Shown in pieces: positions 43,606 through 52,628 of a stretch of 64,000 bases of DNA. The position numbers and the translations under genes were made by a program. The DNA comes from JAJXWB01 sp964634325. GTDB lineage: Bacteria; Pseudomonadota; Alphaproteobacteria; Rhizobiales; Beijerinckiaceae. Under the pieces are notes generated by a model that was not told where the DNA came from, ran no database searches, and saw nothing but the letters and a program-made list of their open reading frames with translations. Numbering within the stretch: position 1 is the stretch's first letter; each line of letters starts with the position of its first letter. Where the stretch lies: assembly GCA_964634325.1 (NCBI GenBank), contig CAZWJF010000002.1:248001-312000 (forward strand), written 5' to 3'.

Positions 43606-45327
43606 ATGAACCGGCCGGCGGGCCAGTCGGAATTCGAACTCGACCGCCTCAAGCGTTTGCTTTTGCAGCCGGAGACCGACCGGCTCGATGCTGTCGAGAC
43701 GCGCGTAGAGGCGCTGGATCAGCGCGTCGGCACGCCGGATCGGCTCGAGAGCGCGACGTCCGAGATTTTGGTCGAAGCCTTTCGCAAGGCCGAGATCGCC
43801 CGGCATCGCGAACTGGCGGGCGCCGTCGCGCCGGTCGTGGTCGCAGCGATCCGCAACGAGATCAAGAATTCGAAGGACATGATGGTCGAGGCGCTCTACC
43901 CGATTACGGGTCGCCTCGTGACCGCTGCGGTCGCCAATGCGTTTCGCGACCTCGTCGCCGATCTCAACGAGCGCATCGACCGTTCGCTGTCGACGCGGCA
44001 CTGGCGGCTGCGCTTTCAGTCGATCGTCACGGGACGGCCGATCAGCGAACTGGCGCTCGCGGAAGCGCAACGTCCGGAGTTGCGGCGTCTGCTGCTGCTC
44101 GAACGCGGCAGCGGTCGACTGATCGCTTCATGGCACGCCGACGGCGAGGAGGACGCGCAATCCGAGCTGGTCAGCGGATTGATCGCCGCCATCACGGAAT
44201 TCGCGTCGAGCGTCTACGGCGCGCGCAGCGGCGAATTGCGGACGCTCGACCTCGGCGAGGCGCGCGTCTTTCTGCGCGGCGCGCCCGTTTATCTGGTGGC
44301 CGCCGAATGCGCCGGCGCGCTGAAGCCCGAGCACGAGCGCGAAATCGACGATGCGTTCCTCTCGCTGGTGTCGCGCGTCGACCATGCGCCGGACGCTGCG
44401 CAAGACGCGTTGGCGCAGATGGCGCAGACGCTGTTTCGACAACCGGCGGCGCGGGAAAGGAAATCGAGCCTGCCGCTCGTCCTGATCGTCGCCGCATTGG
44501 CGGGTCTTGCGGTCTGGTGGGCGAGCGGTCCGATCCTGCGCGCGATGCACGAGCGTCGGATCGACGCGGCCTTCGCGCAGGCGATCGCCGCGCATCCCGA
44601 GTTGCAGGCCTTTCCGCTGCGCGCCTCTGTCGATCATGCGGCCAGGGTCGTCACATTGGCGGGGCTGGCGCCTTCGGATGCGTCGGCGGACGCCGTCGCC
44701 GTCGCGATCCGTTCGGCGGCCTCGCCCTATTCGGTTTCAGCGCATACGGCGAGCGTCGGCGCGGTTGCGCAATTGCAGGACATGCGTCGTCGCGAGGACG
44801 AATTGGGCCGCCAATTGTCGGCGATCGAAGCCGGGCTGGCTGCGGCGACGTCGCGGGCCGCCGCTGCGAGCGCGCAGACCGAAAAGGCGGCGAATGCGCT
44901 GCGTGACGAGATCGGAACTCTGTCGCAGAAGCTCGCGGCGCTCGAAACTGCGACCGCACGTACGCCGCGCGAGCGGACCGAAGCGCTCTTGGCTCGGACT
45001 GCGATCTATTTCGCGCGGCTCGACGAATATCAGGATTCTGCGCTCGCCGAGCGCCGCGCGGCGGATATCGCGGCCGCGCTGAAGGGCAACGATCTCAAGC
45101 TTCGCGTCGTCGGCAATGTCGACGCGACGGGCGGCGACCGTCGCAACGTCGTGATCGCGCAGAGTCGGGCCGACGCCGTGGCGGCTCTCGTCGTCGCGCG
45201 CGGCGTCGACAAGGCGCGCGTTCGGGCGTTGACGCGCGTCACGCAGTCGGGCGGCGTGTCCAGCGGCGACGTGCGCGACCGTCGCGTGACATTCGAACTC
45301 GCTCCGGACGACGAGCCGCAACCGTGA
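43606..45327 (+). CDS. Inner-membrane protein with C-terminal OmpA/MotB domain
   Basis: A 573-residue protein of a family I recognise by its N-terminus (LKRLLLQPETDRL near 15-27, then AVAPVVVAAIRNEIKNSKDMMVEALYPI, split at about 72-100). The first 285 residues are cytoplasmic; one TM helix lies at about 291-306 (LVLIVAALAGLAVWWA); then a BON-like strand/helix unit (about 325-378), a coiled coil (about 390-445) and an OmpA-C domain (about 455-570; VVGNVDATGG and AQSRADAVAALV). The last should grip peptidoglycan. Its stop overlaps the small GTPase gene's GTG. Likely a membrane anchor or sensor for that GTPase; inferred. Confidence 0.8.
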   Translation: MNRPAGQSEFELDRLKRLLLQPETDRLDAVETRVEALDQRVGTPDRLESATSEILVEAFRKAEIARHRELAGAVAPVVVAAIRNEIKNSKDMMVEALYPITGRLVTAAVANAFRDLVADLNERIDRSLSTRHWRLRFQSIVTGRPISELALAEAQRPELRRLLLLERGSGRLIASWHADGEEDAQSELVSGLIAAITEFASSVYGARSGELRTLDLGEARVFLRGAPVYLVAAECAGALKPEHEREIDDAFLSLVSRVDHAPDAAQDALAQMAQTLFRQPAARERKSSLPLVLIVAALAGLAVWWASGPILRAMHERRIDAAFAQAIAAHPELQAFPLRASVDHAARVVTLAGLAPSDASADAVAVAIRSAASPYSVSAHTASVGAVAQLQDMRRREDELGRQLSAIEAGLAAATSRAAAASAQTEKAANALRDEIGTLSQKLAALETATARTPRERTEALLARTAIYFARLDEYQDSALAERRAADIAAALKGNDLKLRVVGNVDATGGDRRNVVIAQSRADAVAALVVARGVDKARVRALTRVTQSGGVSSGDVRDRRVTFELAPDDEPQP

Positions 45328-45824
45328 GCGCCTCCGCGAAGATCATGTTGCTTGGCGAAATCGGCGTCGGGAAATCCTCGCTCGCGCGCCGCTTCGTGTT
45401 CGATCGCTTCGAGGCGGAGTACAAGTCGACGATCGGCGTCGACATTCTTTCGCACGACGTCACGCTCGACGACGGTCGGACCTTGAAGCTCATGCTGTGG
45501 GATACGGACGGCGATTTCGGCGCGCGGATATTCGAAACCGTCTACATCAAGGGCGCGTCGGGGGCGCTGATCGTGTCGGACGCGACGCGACCGGCGACGC
45601 TCGCCAAGGCGGCGCGGCTGGCGACGGATTTCGCGGACGCCTTTCCCGGTCGGCCGACGCGCGTGATCGTCAACAAGACCGATCTCGCCGACATGGAGGC
45701 CGACGCATTCGCGGAGGCCGGACTTGCGCCGGGCGAGATTGCGCGCACGAGCGCACGGACCGGCGAAGGCGTCGCCGGCCTCTTTCAGTCGATCGCGTCG
45801 GATATCGATCGACGCGGGTTTTGA
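45324..45824 (+). CDS. Rab/Ras-like small GTPase
   Basis: A 166-residue single-domain GTPase. G1 GEIGVGKSS (11-19), switch I YKSTIGVD (33-40) with the Mg-binding Thr36 exactly as in Rab proteins, G3 WDTDGD (59-64) where eukaryotic Rabs have WDTAGQ, G4 NKTD (117-120), G5 TSAR (142-145). The catalytic Gln61 equivalent is Asp64, so intrinsic hydrolysis may be altered. No lipid-modified C-terminal cysteine is present. GTG start at 45324 overlaps the previous stop by three bases. The three genes 43281-45824 look like one unit. A cell-polarity or envelope-linked switch is an inference. Confidence 0.88.
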   Translation: MSASAKIMLLGEIGVGKSSLARRFVFDRFEAEYKSTIGVDILSHDVTLDDGRTLKLMLWDTDGDFGARIFETVYIKGASGALIVSDATRPATLAKAARLATDFADAFPGRPTRVIVNKTDLADMEADAFAEAGLAPGEIARTSARTGEGVAGLFQSIASDIDRRGF

Positions 45825-45826
45825 CT

Positions 45827-46939
45827 TCACACGACTGGCAGGGACACCAGGAGGCTCGCGCCGAATGCGCTCGCGGAATGCGATTCCACGACGCCGCCGA
45901 GGTCGCGCAGCCGCGTGAGCGCGCCGATGAAGCGCGTATCGGCCGCGCTCGCCTCGCGCACGCGCGGCGCTGATTGCGTTTCCTCTTTGTCGCCACGGCG
46001 AACAGCGGGGCCGCTGACGAAGGCGAGCCGGCATTCCTCGAGCGAGCGCCAGAGCACGATGTCGATGCGTCGGTCGGCCGGTTCGCGCTCGAGAACGCTT
46101 TCGATCAATTGCCGTACAGTCGCGCGCAATTCGCGCGTTTCTGCCGGCACCATCACCGGTTCGGCCGGGCTCGAAAGCACCAGCGTCTGGTTGCGGAGCG
46201 CGCCGCGCTCCTCGCAGGCGGCGATCGCGCGCTCGACGATGGCGCAGATGTCGACGCGCGGACCTTCCGCATCGGCGAGCGCGCGCTGGTGACGTTCGAC
46301 GGCGGCGACCAGATCGTGGGTCCAGTTCCGAAGAAGTCCAAGATGAACCTTCGACTCGTTCTCTCCGCCGCCGTGCATGATGTCGAGCAACCCGTCCAGC
46401 GCGCGCGCAATCGGCGCGAAGTCCTCGATTGCGCGGCGCCGCGCTTCGCGCGCTTGCGCGAGGGACGCTTCGAGGGCTTCGATGCGGTCGCGCGAATCCC
46501 GCAACAGGCGGCAACGCAGGAGCGCCGAGCGAATGGCGCTCTCCATGGCGCTTGGCGACAGGTCGGCGAAGTTCAGCGTCGCGTCTTGCGAGGTCCCGGC
46601 GTCGAACGGCCCGACGCTCCCAATGCCGCCGTGACCGATCAGAACGCAGGGCGCTGCGCCGAACTGTCCCGGCTCGATTTGGCGATCGGGCGCGTTGGCC
46701 TGATCGTAGATCAACACTTCGTCAGGCTGCGGGCGCATGTCCGCGATATCGGGGCGGAGCGCTCCGATGCGCAGCCGGCAGTCGAACGACGGCATGGCTT
46801 CGCAAGCGCGCGCGAGCGCTCTCGCCGTCTCGGGGTCGTCGCTCACAATGGCGACGGCGAGCGGCGATCTGGACCTGGGCGCATCTGGGTCTTGCGTGAA
46901 ATCTTCCAGAGCGCCGCTCTGGGCTTCGGGTCTGAACAT
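45827..46939 (-). CDS. Pseudo-receiver / pseudo-histidine-kinase regulator
   Basis: A 370-residue soluble protein. Residues about 25-150 look like a response-regulator receiver fold (LAVAIVSDDPETARALARA; DEVLIYDQ; CVLIGHGG), though the phosphoacceptor region is unconvincing. A coiled coil then leads to a dimerisation-like helix (RNWTHDLVAAVERH, about 205-218) and a C-terminal ATPase-like fold ending FGASLLVSLPVV. The N-box Asn and the DxGxG G1 motif are absent, so ATP binding is unlikely. ATG 46939 has AAGGGA nine bases upstream; the earlier ATG 46999 is in AT-rich promoter-like DNA. It follows the kinase-regulator pair and may modulate it. Confidence 0.65.
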   Translation of the reverse strand: MFRPEAQSGALEDFTQDPDAPRSRSPLAVAIVSDDPETARALARACEAMPSFDCRLRIGALRPDIADMRPQPDEVLIYDQANAPDRQIEPGQFGAAPCVLIGHGGIGSVGPFDAGTSQDATLNFADLSPSAMESAIRSALLRCRLLRDSRDRIEALEASLAQAREARRRAIEDFAPIARALDGLLDIMHGGGENESKVHLGLLRNWTHDLVAAVERHQRALADAEGPRVDICAIVERAIAACEERGALRNQTLVLSSPAEPVMVPAETRELRATVRQLIESVLEREPADRRIDIVLWRSLEECRLAFVSGPAVRRGDKEETQSAPRVREASAADTRFIGALTRLRDLGGVVESHSASAFGASLLVSLPVV

Positions 46940-47032
46940 GGCCGGCGTCCCTTGAATGAACGTCGGCGTCCATCTCGCATATAGTTCATATGTGTACATC
47001 TAACCAAGGTCACCGACAGGTGATGACCAAAG

Positions 47033-47698
47033 TCACGCGCGGCTCGATCTGACCGCCTTGATCGCCAGTTCGGTCCGCGATCTCACGTCGAGCTTCTCCA
47101 TGATGCGGCTGACGTAATTCTTCACGGTGCCTTCGGCGAGGCTGAGTTCGGCGGCGATTTCCTTGTTGCTGCGGCCTGCCGCCACGAGGCGAAGGATCAT
47201 ATGCTCGCGCTCTGTCAGGGGTTCGGCGTTTTCGTCGCGCGGCTGGCTGTCGGCGTCGCGATGGGTGCGGCGGATTTCGCCCATGATCTTCGCCGCGACG
47301 GTCGGGGAAATGCGGGTTTCGCCGCGAATGGTCGCCAATATCTCCGCTTCGTCCGCATCCTTCAGCAGATAGGCGGCCGCGCCTGCGGCGACGGCGTCGA
47401 GGACCATTTCATCGGAATCGAACGTCGTGAGCACGACGATGCGCGTATTCGGCAGATCGGCGAGAATCTGCCGTGTCGCAGCGACGCCGCCCATACGCGG
47501 CATTTGCAGGTCCATCAGCACCACGTCCGGACGGGTCAGCTTGGCCAGCCGCACGGCTTCGTGGCCGTCGCCGGCTTCGGCGACGATGTCGAGGTCCGGC
47601 TCGAGCGACAGCATGGTGCGGAAGGCGCGTCGGATCAGCTGCTGATCCTCGACGATCATGACCCGCGTCGGCGCGGCGTCGGATCCGCTGTTGGACAT
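47033..47698 (-). CDS. NarL/LuxR-type response regulator
   Basis: A 221-residue regulator. Receiver domain: acidic pair IVEDQQ near 15-20, phosphoacceptor Asp in VLMDLQMPRMGG near 63, Thr in VVLTTFDS, Lys in YLLKDAD. Linker (145-160), then a C-terminal LuxR HTH LTEREHMILRLVAAGRSNKE and onward to VKNYVSRIMEKL (about 160-200). It is the cognate partner of the histidine kinase five bases upstream in the same operon. Its position at the end of GDP-rhamnose genes suggests it controls surface-polysaccharide output; that is an inference. Confidence 0.93.
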   Translation of the reverse strand: MSNSGSDAAPTRVMIVEDQQLIRRAFRTMLSLEPDLDIVAEAGDGHEAVRLAKLTRPDVVLMDLQMPRMGGVAATRQILADLPNTRIVVLTTFDSDEMVLDAVAAGAAAYLLKDADEAEILATIRGETRISPTVAAKIMGEIRRTHRDADSQPRDENAEPLTEREHMILRLVAAGRSNKEIAAELSLAEGTVKNYVSRIMEKLDVRSRTELAIKAVRSSRA

Positions 47699-47703
47699 TG
47701 CGT

Positions 47704-49179
47704 TTACTCCTGTCCCGCCAGGGGCGCGCTGATCGTCAGGCGCGCGCCTTGGCCGGGGCTCGATTGAATGGACAGGCTGCCGCCGATCATGCGCGCCTGT
47801 TCGATCATGCCGACAAGACCATAGTGCCCGGGATTGTCGGCCGTCGCGTCGAAGCCGCGGCCGTCGTCCGATACGACGATGCTCGCCGCGCCCTCGGCGA
47901 TTCCGGCCGAGAGGGCGACGCAGCTCGCCTGGGCGTGGCGTTCGACGTTCCGCAGCGCTTCCTCGACGATGCGGTAGAGAATCTCCGCGCGTTCGCCGTC
48001 GATCGCAGCGGCCGCCGCATCGAGCGTCAGCGCGACCGGAACGCCGGAGCGCTCCTCGAAACGCGCCGCCGCGCGTTTCATCGCCTCGGCCAGCCCTTCG
48101 ACGCCGGCGCGTTGGAACCGCACCTGCCCAAGAGCTTCGCGGCCCCGCTCCAGGCCGGAGCGCGCCGCCTCCTCGGCGCGCGTCACTTCCTCGACGACAC
48201 GTTCGGGCGCACGGTCGGCGAGCTTTCGGACGAGGCGCAATTGCGCGACCACGGCGACGAGCGCATGGACGATCGTGTCATGCAGATCGTGGGCGATCTT
48301 GAGGCGTTCGCGCATGACGAGGGCGGAGCGCTTCTCGGCGTTGGCGCGCTCGACCTCGGCCTGCAATTCGCGCAGCCGCGTGATGTCGCGACCGACAGCC
48401 TGGTACTCGTTTGGATCGCCGTTCGCGCCGAGCCAGGCGACGCGCCACCAGATCCAGGCGCGGGCGCCCGACTTGTCCTGCGTCTGCTGTTCGAACGAAA
48501 GGTCGCGCGCGTGGCCTGCGACGCGGGTCCAGTCGGCGCCGTCGAGCGTCGGCAAGGCATCGGCGACAGGCGCGCCGACCAGCGACGGCAATTCGCGGCC
48601 GCAGAATTCGATCGCACGCGCATTGGCGAAGGCGATGCGCCGCTCGGCGGTCAGGCGCACCACGAGGTCAGAACTCGTCTCGACGATATCGCGATACAGC
48701 GCCTCGGAAATTCTGGCGCGCTTGCGCGCGGCCTCCGCCTGTTCGTCGGCCAGCCGCCTCTCGCGCCGTTCGCGGACGAGCATGAGTTCGGTGTCGCTCG
48801 CGCCGAACGCGCGCGCGGCCGCAAGCGAGAAGCAATTCTGGGATTCGTCCCAGACGATCGTGATGCTGACCTTGCCGTCGCGATCGAGGCCGATCGCCGG
48901 CAATGCGAGGATCGATCGCGCGCCGGCCCGCAGGGCCGCGCATTCGTCCTGCAAGCCGAACATCAACGGGGTTTCGAAGCAATCCGCGCCGGGCGGCGGG
49001 AGCCAATCCATCGCTGCGCCGACGCGCGCCAGAACAGTTCCGTCGGGCGCGACGCGCGCAAAACCGAGCCCGTGGCGCCCAAGGTCGCCGGCAAGGTCCA
49101 GCTCGCTGTCAATTCCGGCCTTCAAACGCGCTCCCATCCGCGGCAGGCGCAGCATGGGGGAAACCGCTCGCCTTGTCAT
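47704..49179 (-). CDS. Soluble PAS sensor histidine kinase (NarX/DegS type)
   Basis: A 491-residue cytosolic kinase without TM segments. N-terminal GAF-like region (about 20-150), a PAS domain (about 165-290; IAFANARAIEFCGRELPSLVG), and the HisKA_3 helix IAHDLHDTIVHALVAV with the phospho-His in the LHDT motif near 316. ATPase boxes are intact: N-box VEEALRNVERHA, G1 VSDDGRGFD, G2 YGLVGMIEQA. It starts at ATG 49179 overlapping the glycosyltransferase stop, so the operon couples a sugar-transferase gene to signalling genes. The stimulus is cytoplasmic and unknown. Confidence 0.92.
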   Translation of the reverse strand: MTRRAVSPMLRLPRMGARLKAGIDSELDLAGDLGRHGLGFARVAPDGTVLARVGAAMDWLPPPGADCFETPLMFGLQDECAALRAGARSILALPAIGLDRDGKVSITIVWDESQNCFSLAAARAFGASDTELMLVRERRERRLADEQAEAARKRARISEALYRDIVETSSDLVVRLTAERRIAFANARAIEFCGRELPSLVGAPVADALPTLDGADWTRVAGHARDLSFEQQTQDKSGARAWIWWRVAWLGANGDPNEYQAVGRDITRLRELQAEVERANAEKRSALVMRERLKIAHDLHDTIVHALVAVVAQLRLVRKLADRAPERVVEEVTRAEEAARSGLERGREALGQVRFQRAGVEGLAEAMKRAAARFEERSGVPVALTLDAAAAAIDGERAEILYRIVEEALRNVERHAQASCVALSAGIAEGAASIVVSDDGRGFDATADNPGHYGLVGMIEQARMIGGSLSIQSSPGQGARLTISAPLAGQE

Positions 49180-50585
49180 CACGGCAGGGCGCGCATCCAT
49201 TGCTCGCGCATCACGACATCGACGATGCGCAGAGCGGCGTCGCGCCAGGTCGGGCGCACGACCAGCGCCGGGTCAGCTTTCGCGCGGCCTTCGGCGAAGT
49301 CGCGTATGGCGCGGGCGAGCGCTGCCGAATCGTTGACCCGGAAGTAGATCGCACCGTCGCCGCCGATCTCGCGAAACACGGGTATGTCGCTGCAAATGAC
49401 CGGCTTTCCGCGCCACGCGGATTCAGCGAGCGGAAGGCCGAAGCCTTCGGCGTAGGAGGGGGCGAGCGTCGCGGCGCAATGGTCGTAGGCGAAGGCGAGA
49501 TCGGCGTCGTCGGCCTTGTCGAACCAGAACAGCCGTCGTCCGAATTCACGATGTCCGCGGATATCGTCGATCACCGCGTCGACGTGCCACCCGCGCCGGC
49601 CGATCAGAACGAGCCGGGCCTCGAAGCCCGCTCGCCACAATGCATCGAACGCCTCGATGGCGACGCCGTGGCCCTTGCGCGGCTCGAGCGTGCCAACGAG
49701 CAGGAATGCCGGCGCCTGCGCGGCGAAGGCCGCGCGCAGGATCGCGCTCGCCTCGCCCTCGCCGGCCGGAGCAATGTCGGAGCCGCAGTGGAACCAGCCG
49801 ATTTTCAAGCCGGGACGATGCGGCAAATTCTGGTCGTCGACGAAGGCGCAAAGCTCCTCGGCGACCGTGCGCGAAATGGCGACGATCCCATCGCTTTCGA
49901 GCAGCGCCGCTTTCAGCCAGGCGAGGTGGATTTCGGGCACGCGTCCGACGGAAGCGCCTTTGTAGAGCTGCGGGATGAGATCGTAGATGCAGGAGACGAT
50001 CTCGCCGCCCCTGGCGCGCACCTGCTCGAAGATCGCGGCGAACCGCTCGAAATCCTTCCAGGAATTGTCGAGCATCAGCAGCCGGTCGCCGGTTTCGATC
50101 TCGATCGTCCGGTCTTCGGCGGCGGGCGCGGCGCCGGTTTGCGAAGCGACATAGGCCTCGCAGCTCCAAAGGGCGCCGTCCTGCAAGCGCACGGCGAGCG
50201 GCGCAAATCCGCCGAGGTCCGGTTCGGCGTAGAGCGCGCGCACTACATTACGCACGACGCGCTGGATGCCGGTGCGGTCGTCGTGCGCGACAATGGCGGT
50301 CACGTCGATGAGCAGCCGGCGCGGCGGCGCTACAGGCGCGTCAGCTTGCGCGGGACTCGTCGCCGAGGCGGGCGCGCTCGCGATTTCCTGCGGTTCGGGC
50401 CTTCGCGCCAGCGCGCGCCGGACCGCGCGTTCGACGACGCGCACCGGCCAGCCGAAGTGCCAGGCCGCGCTGTAGATCGCCTCGGCGTGTTTCGCTTCGA
50501 GACGTTCGAGTTCGCGGCGCAATTGGTCGACCTGATATTCGAGGATGCGTATGCGCTCCTCGCGACCGTGATCTCCATCGTCCAT
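49179..50585 (-). CDS. Glycosyltransferase family 4 with N-terminal coiled coil
   Basis: A 468-residue GT-B transferase. Residues 12-38 form a coiled coil (ILEYQVDQLRRELERLEAKH). After a Pro/Ala linker the acceptor domain begins LLIDVTAIV near 91, with GIQRVVRNVVRAL, and the donor domain has LLVGTLEPRKGHG near 300 and the EX7E motif AEGFGLPLAE near 404. This form occurs in rhamnan and capsule loci. It follows gmd-rmd in one leftward operon and so probably adds D-rhamnose from GDP-D-rhamnose; donor inferred. It overlaps the kinase gene by one base. Confidence 0.88.
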   Translation of the reverse strand: MDDGDHGREERIRILEYQVDQLRRELERLEAKHAEAIYSAAWHFGWPVRVVERAVRRALARRPEPQEIASAPASATSPAQADAPVAPPRRLLIDVTAIVAHDDRTGIQRVVRNVVRALYAEPDLGGFAPLAVRLQDGALWSCEAYVASQTGAAPAAEDRTIEIETGDRLLMLDNSWKDFERFAAIFEQVRARGGEIVSCIYDLIPQLYKGASVGRVPEIHLAWLKAALLESDGIVAISRTVAEELCAFVDDQNLPHRPGLKIGWFHCGSDIAPAGEGEASAILRAAFAAQAPAFLLVGTLEPRKGHGVAIEAFDALWRAGFEARLVLIGRRGWHVDAVIDDIRGHREFGRRLFWFDKADDADLAFAYDHCAATLAPSYAEGFGLPLAESAWRGKPVICSDIPVFREIGGDGAIYFRVNDSAALARAIRDFAEGRAKADPALVVRPTWRDAALRIVDVVMREQWMRALP

Positions 50586-50596
50586 CGGCCGCTCCT

Positions 50597-51568
50597 TCAG
50601 GCGCTACGGGCGACGCCGACCCTTCGCCAATGTTCGAGCAGGGATTCGACGATGTCGTCGATGTCGATGGTCGGCTTCCAGCCGGTCGCGGCCTCGAGAC
50701 GCGCGGCCGAACCGACAGCCATGGGGATGTCGCTCGGGCGAAGCCGCTTCGGGTCGACCACGATTTCGAACGGTCGTCTGGCGTGCGCGCGAAACTTCTC
50801 GACGAGATCGCCGATGCGGTAGGACGCGCCGGACGCCACGTTGAAGACCTGCGGCTCGCCCGGAGCTGCGGGCTTCTGCAGCATGGCGACATAGGCGGCG
50901 CAGACGTCGCGAACGTCGAGGAAATCGCGCTTGGCTTCGACATTGCCGAGTTCGAGGCGCGGCGGCCGCTCGCCTGCTTCCATTTCCGCAATCTGGCGGG
51001 CGAGCGAAGGAAGGACGAAACGAACGTCCTGGCCGGGGCCGGTGTGATTGAACGGGCGCGCGACGAACAAGCGCGCTTGCGGCAGCACGTCCGGCAGCAT
51101 GGATTCAGCCGCCGCCTTGGCGCGCGCGTAGGCGTTCATCGGGCGCAGCGGCGTATCTTCGGACGCCACGCCGTCGCGGAAACTCCAGCCGTAGACCTCC
51201 GACGAGCTGACGAAGAAGAACGTCGTCGTCGGGCAGGCGCGCTGGCAGGCGTGGGCGATTTCCAGCGTGCCGCCGAAATTGACGCGCCAGGTGGCTTCCG
51301 CCATTTCCGCGCCGGCGCCGATCGCCGCCTGGGCGGCCAGATGCAGCACGAGGTCCGGCTTGAAGTCGGCGACGACCGCGCCGATCGCGGCGCTATCGAC
51401 CACCTCCGCGTCGACCACGCGCCATCCCTCGCGCACGACCTTTTCGCCGGGGCGGCGCAGCAGAACGCGTTCCGCGCCCGGCCATGCGGCCGCGACCGCC
51501 GGCGCAAGATAGCCGCCAACGAAGCCCGTGCCGCCGGTCAACAGGATGCGCTGGTAGGCGATCGTCAT
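50597..51568 (-). CDS. rmd: GDP-6-deoxy-D-lyxo-4-hexulose reductase (GDP-D-rhamnose synthesis)
   Basis: A 323-residue extended SDR. NAD(P)-binding TGGTGFVGGYLAPA near 11-24; LHLAAQAAI near 76; FFVSSSEVYG with the catalytic Ser near 120; YARAK as the YxxxK pair near 147; and FNHTGPGQD near 174, typical of RMD/GMD relatives. Reduces GDP-4-keto-6-deoxymannose to GDP-D-rhamnose. Follows gmd by 12 bases. An alternative would be GDP-fucose synthesis, but fucose synthase (Fcl) has a different length and epimerase residues; RMD fits better. Exact product unproven. Confidence 0.8.
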   Translation of the reverse strand: MTIAYQRILLTGGTGFVGGYLAPAVAAAWPGAERVLLRRPGEKVVREGWRVVDAEVVDSAAIGAVVADFKPDLVLHLAAQAAIGAGAEMAEATWRVNFGGTLEIAHACQRACPTTTFFFVSSSEVYGWSFRDGVASEDTPLRPMNAYARAKAAAESMLPDVLPQARLFVARPFNHTGPGQDVRFVLPSLARQIAEMEAGERPPRLELGNVEAKRDFLDVRDVCAAYVAMLQKPAAPGEPQVFNVASGASYRIGDLVEKFRAHARRPFEIVVDPKRLRPSDIPMAVGSAARLEAATGWKPTIDIDDIVESLLEHWRRVGVARSA

Positions 51569-51580
51569 AAAGCAGCGACG

Positions 51581-52567
51581 TCAGAGCGTTTCGGAATTCT
51601 TGACCCGCTCCAGGTCGGCGTCGACCATTTCGCGGATCATGTCTTCGAGCGTGGTCTTGGGCACCCAGCCGAGCTTCTCTTTCGCCTTGGTCGGATCGCC
51701 GAGCAGCACGTCCACTTCGGCCGGGCGATAGAAAGCGGGGTCGATGATCACGTGCTTGTTCATATCCAGGCCGACATAATCGAAGGCGATGCGGCACATG
51801 TCGCGCACCGTCGTGGTCACGCCGGTCGCCACGACGTAATCGTCGGGCGTATCCTGCTGCAGCATCATCCACATCATCTGCACGTAGTCGCGCGCATGGC
51901 CCCAGTCGCGCTTGGCGTCGATGTTGCCGAGCCTCAGCTCGCTGGCCTTGCCGAGCTTGATGCGAGCCACCCCGTCGGTGACCTTGCGTGTGACGAATTC
52001 GATGCCGCGCAGCGGGCTTTCATGGTTGAACAGAATGCCCGACGACGCGTGCAGACCGAAGCTCTCGCGGTAGTTCACCGTGATCCAGTGGCCGTAGAGC
52101 TTCGCCACGGCGTAGGGCGAACGCGGATAGAACGGCGTCTTCTCGCTCTGGCGGTCCTGCTGGATCAGGCCGAACATCTCCGAGGACGAAGCCTGATAGA
52201 AACGCGCCTCCGGCGCTTCGGCGCGCATGGCCTCCAGAATGTTGGTGACGCCGACCGCCGTGATGTTGGCGGTGTGGATCGGCTGACGCCAGGAAGAGGC
52301 GACGAAGGACTGGGCGGCGAGGTTGTAGATTTCGTGCGGCTGGGTCTCCTTGACGATGCGCACGAGGCTCGAAACGTCGTCCATGTCGCCGTCGAGCAGG
52401 GTCACCTTGTCGGCGACGCCGAGCCAGCGCAGGCGGTGGTCTTCCACGCCGCGGTGGGAGGAGCGGCGGATGACGCCGAAGACCTCGTAGCCCTTCGAAT
52501 GCAGGAATTGCGACAGATAGGCCCCATCTTGCCCGGTGATGCCGGTCAGGAGCGCGCGTTTGGCCAT
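51581..52567 (-). CDS. gmd: GDP-mannose 4,6-dehydratase
   Basis: A 328-residue enzyme converting GDP-mannose to GDP-4-keto-6-deoxymannose. Seen: TGITGQDGAYLSQFL near 8-22, NLAAQSFVASSW near 75-86, SSSEMFG near 120, YAVAKLYGHW (YxxxK) near 145, ESPLRGIEFVTRK near 175 and DAKRDWGHARDY near 208, all GMD signatures. Start ATG 52567 has GAGGAAA before it; the frame runs on upstream without homology. First gene of the operon gmd-rmd-GT-kinase-regulator-pseudokinase. A terminator for the upstream gene lies at 52629-52660, so gmd has its own promoter. Confidence 0.94.
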   Translation of the reverse strand: MAKRALLTGITGQDGAYLSQFLHSKGYEVFGVIRRSSHRGVEDHRLRWLGVADKVTLLDGDMDDVSSLVRIVKETQPHEIYNLAAQSFVASSWRQPIHTANITAVGVTNILEAMRAEAPEARFYQASSSEMFGLIQQDRQSEKTPFYPRSPYAVAKLYGHWITVNYRESFGLHASSGILFNHESPLRGIEFVTRKVTDGVARIKLGKASELRLGNIDAKRDWGHARDYVQMMWMMLQQDTPDDYVVATGVTTTVRDMCRIAFDYVGLDMNKHVIIDPAFYRPAEVDVLLGDPTKAKEKLGWVPKTTLEDMIREMVDADLERVKNSETL

Positions 52568-52628
52568 GGACTTTCCTCGAATCGGGGCCGTCAGCCCCCG
52601 GTTGGCCGCTCGCACGGGCGCGCGCGAC

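Noticed and set aside
47000..47032. GGTCACC...GGTGATGACC dyad between the response regulator and the pseudokinase
   Set aside because: The symmetry needs a three-base bulge, and the site is inside an operon; evidence too weak to call an operator or terminator.
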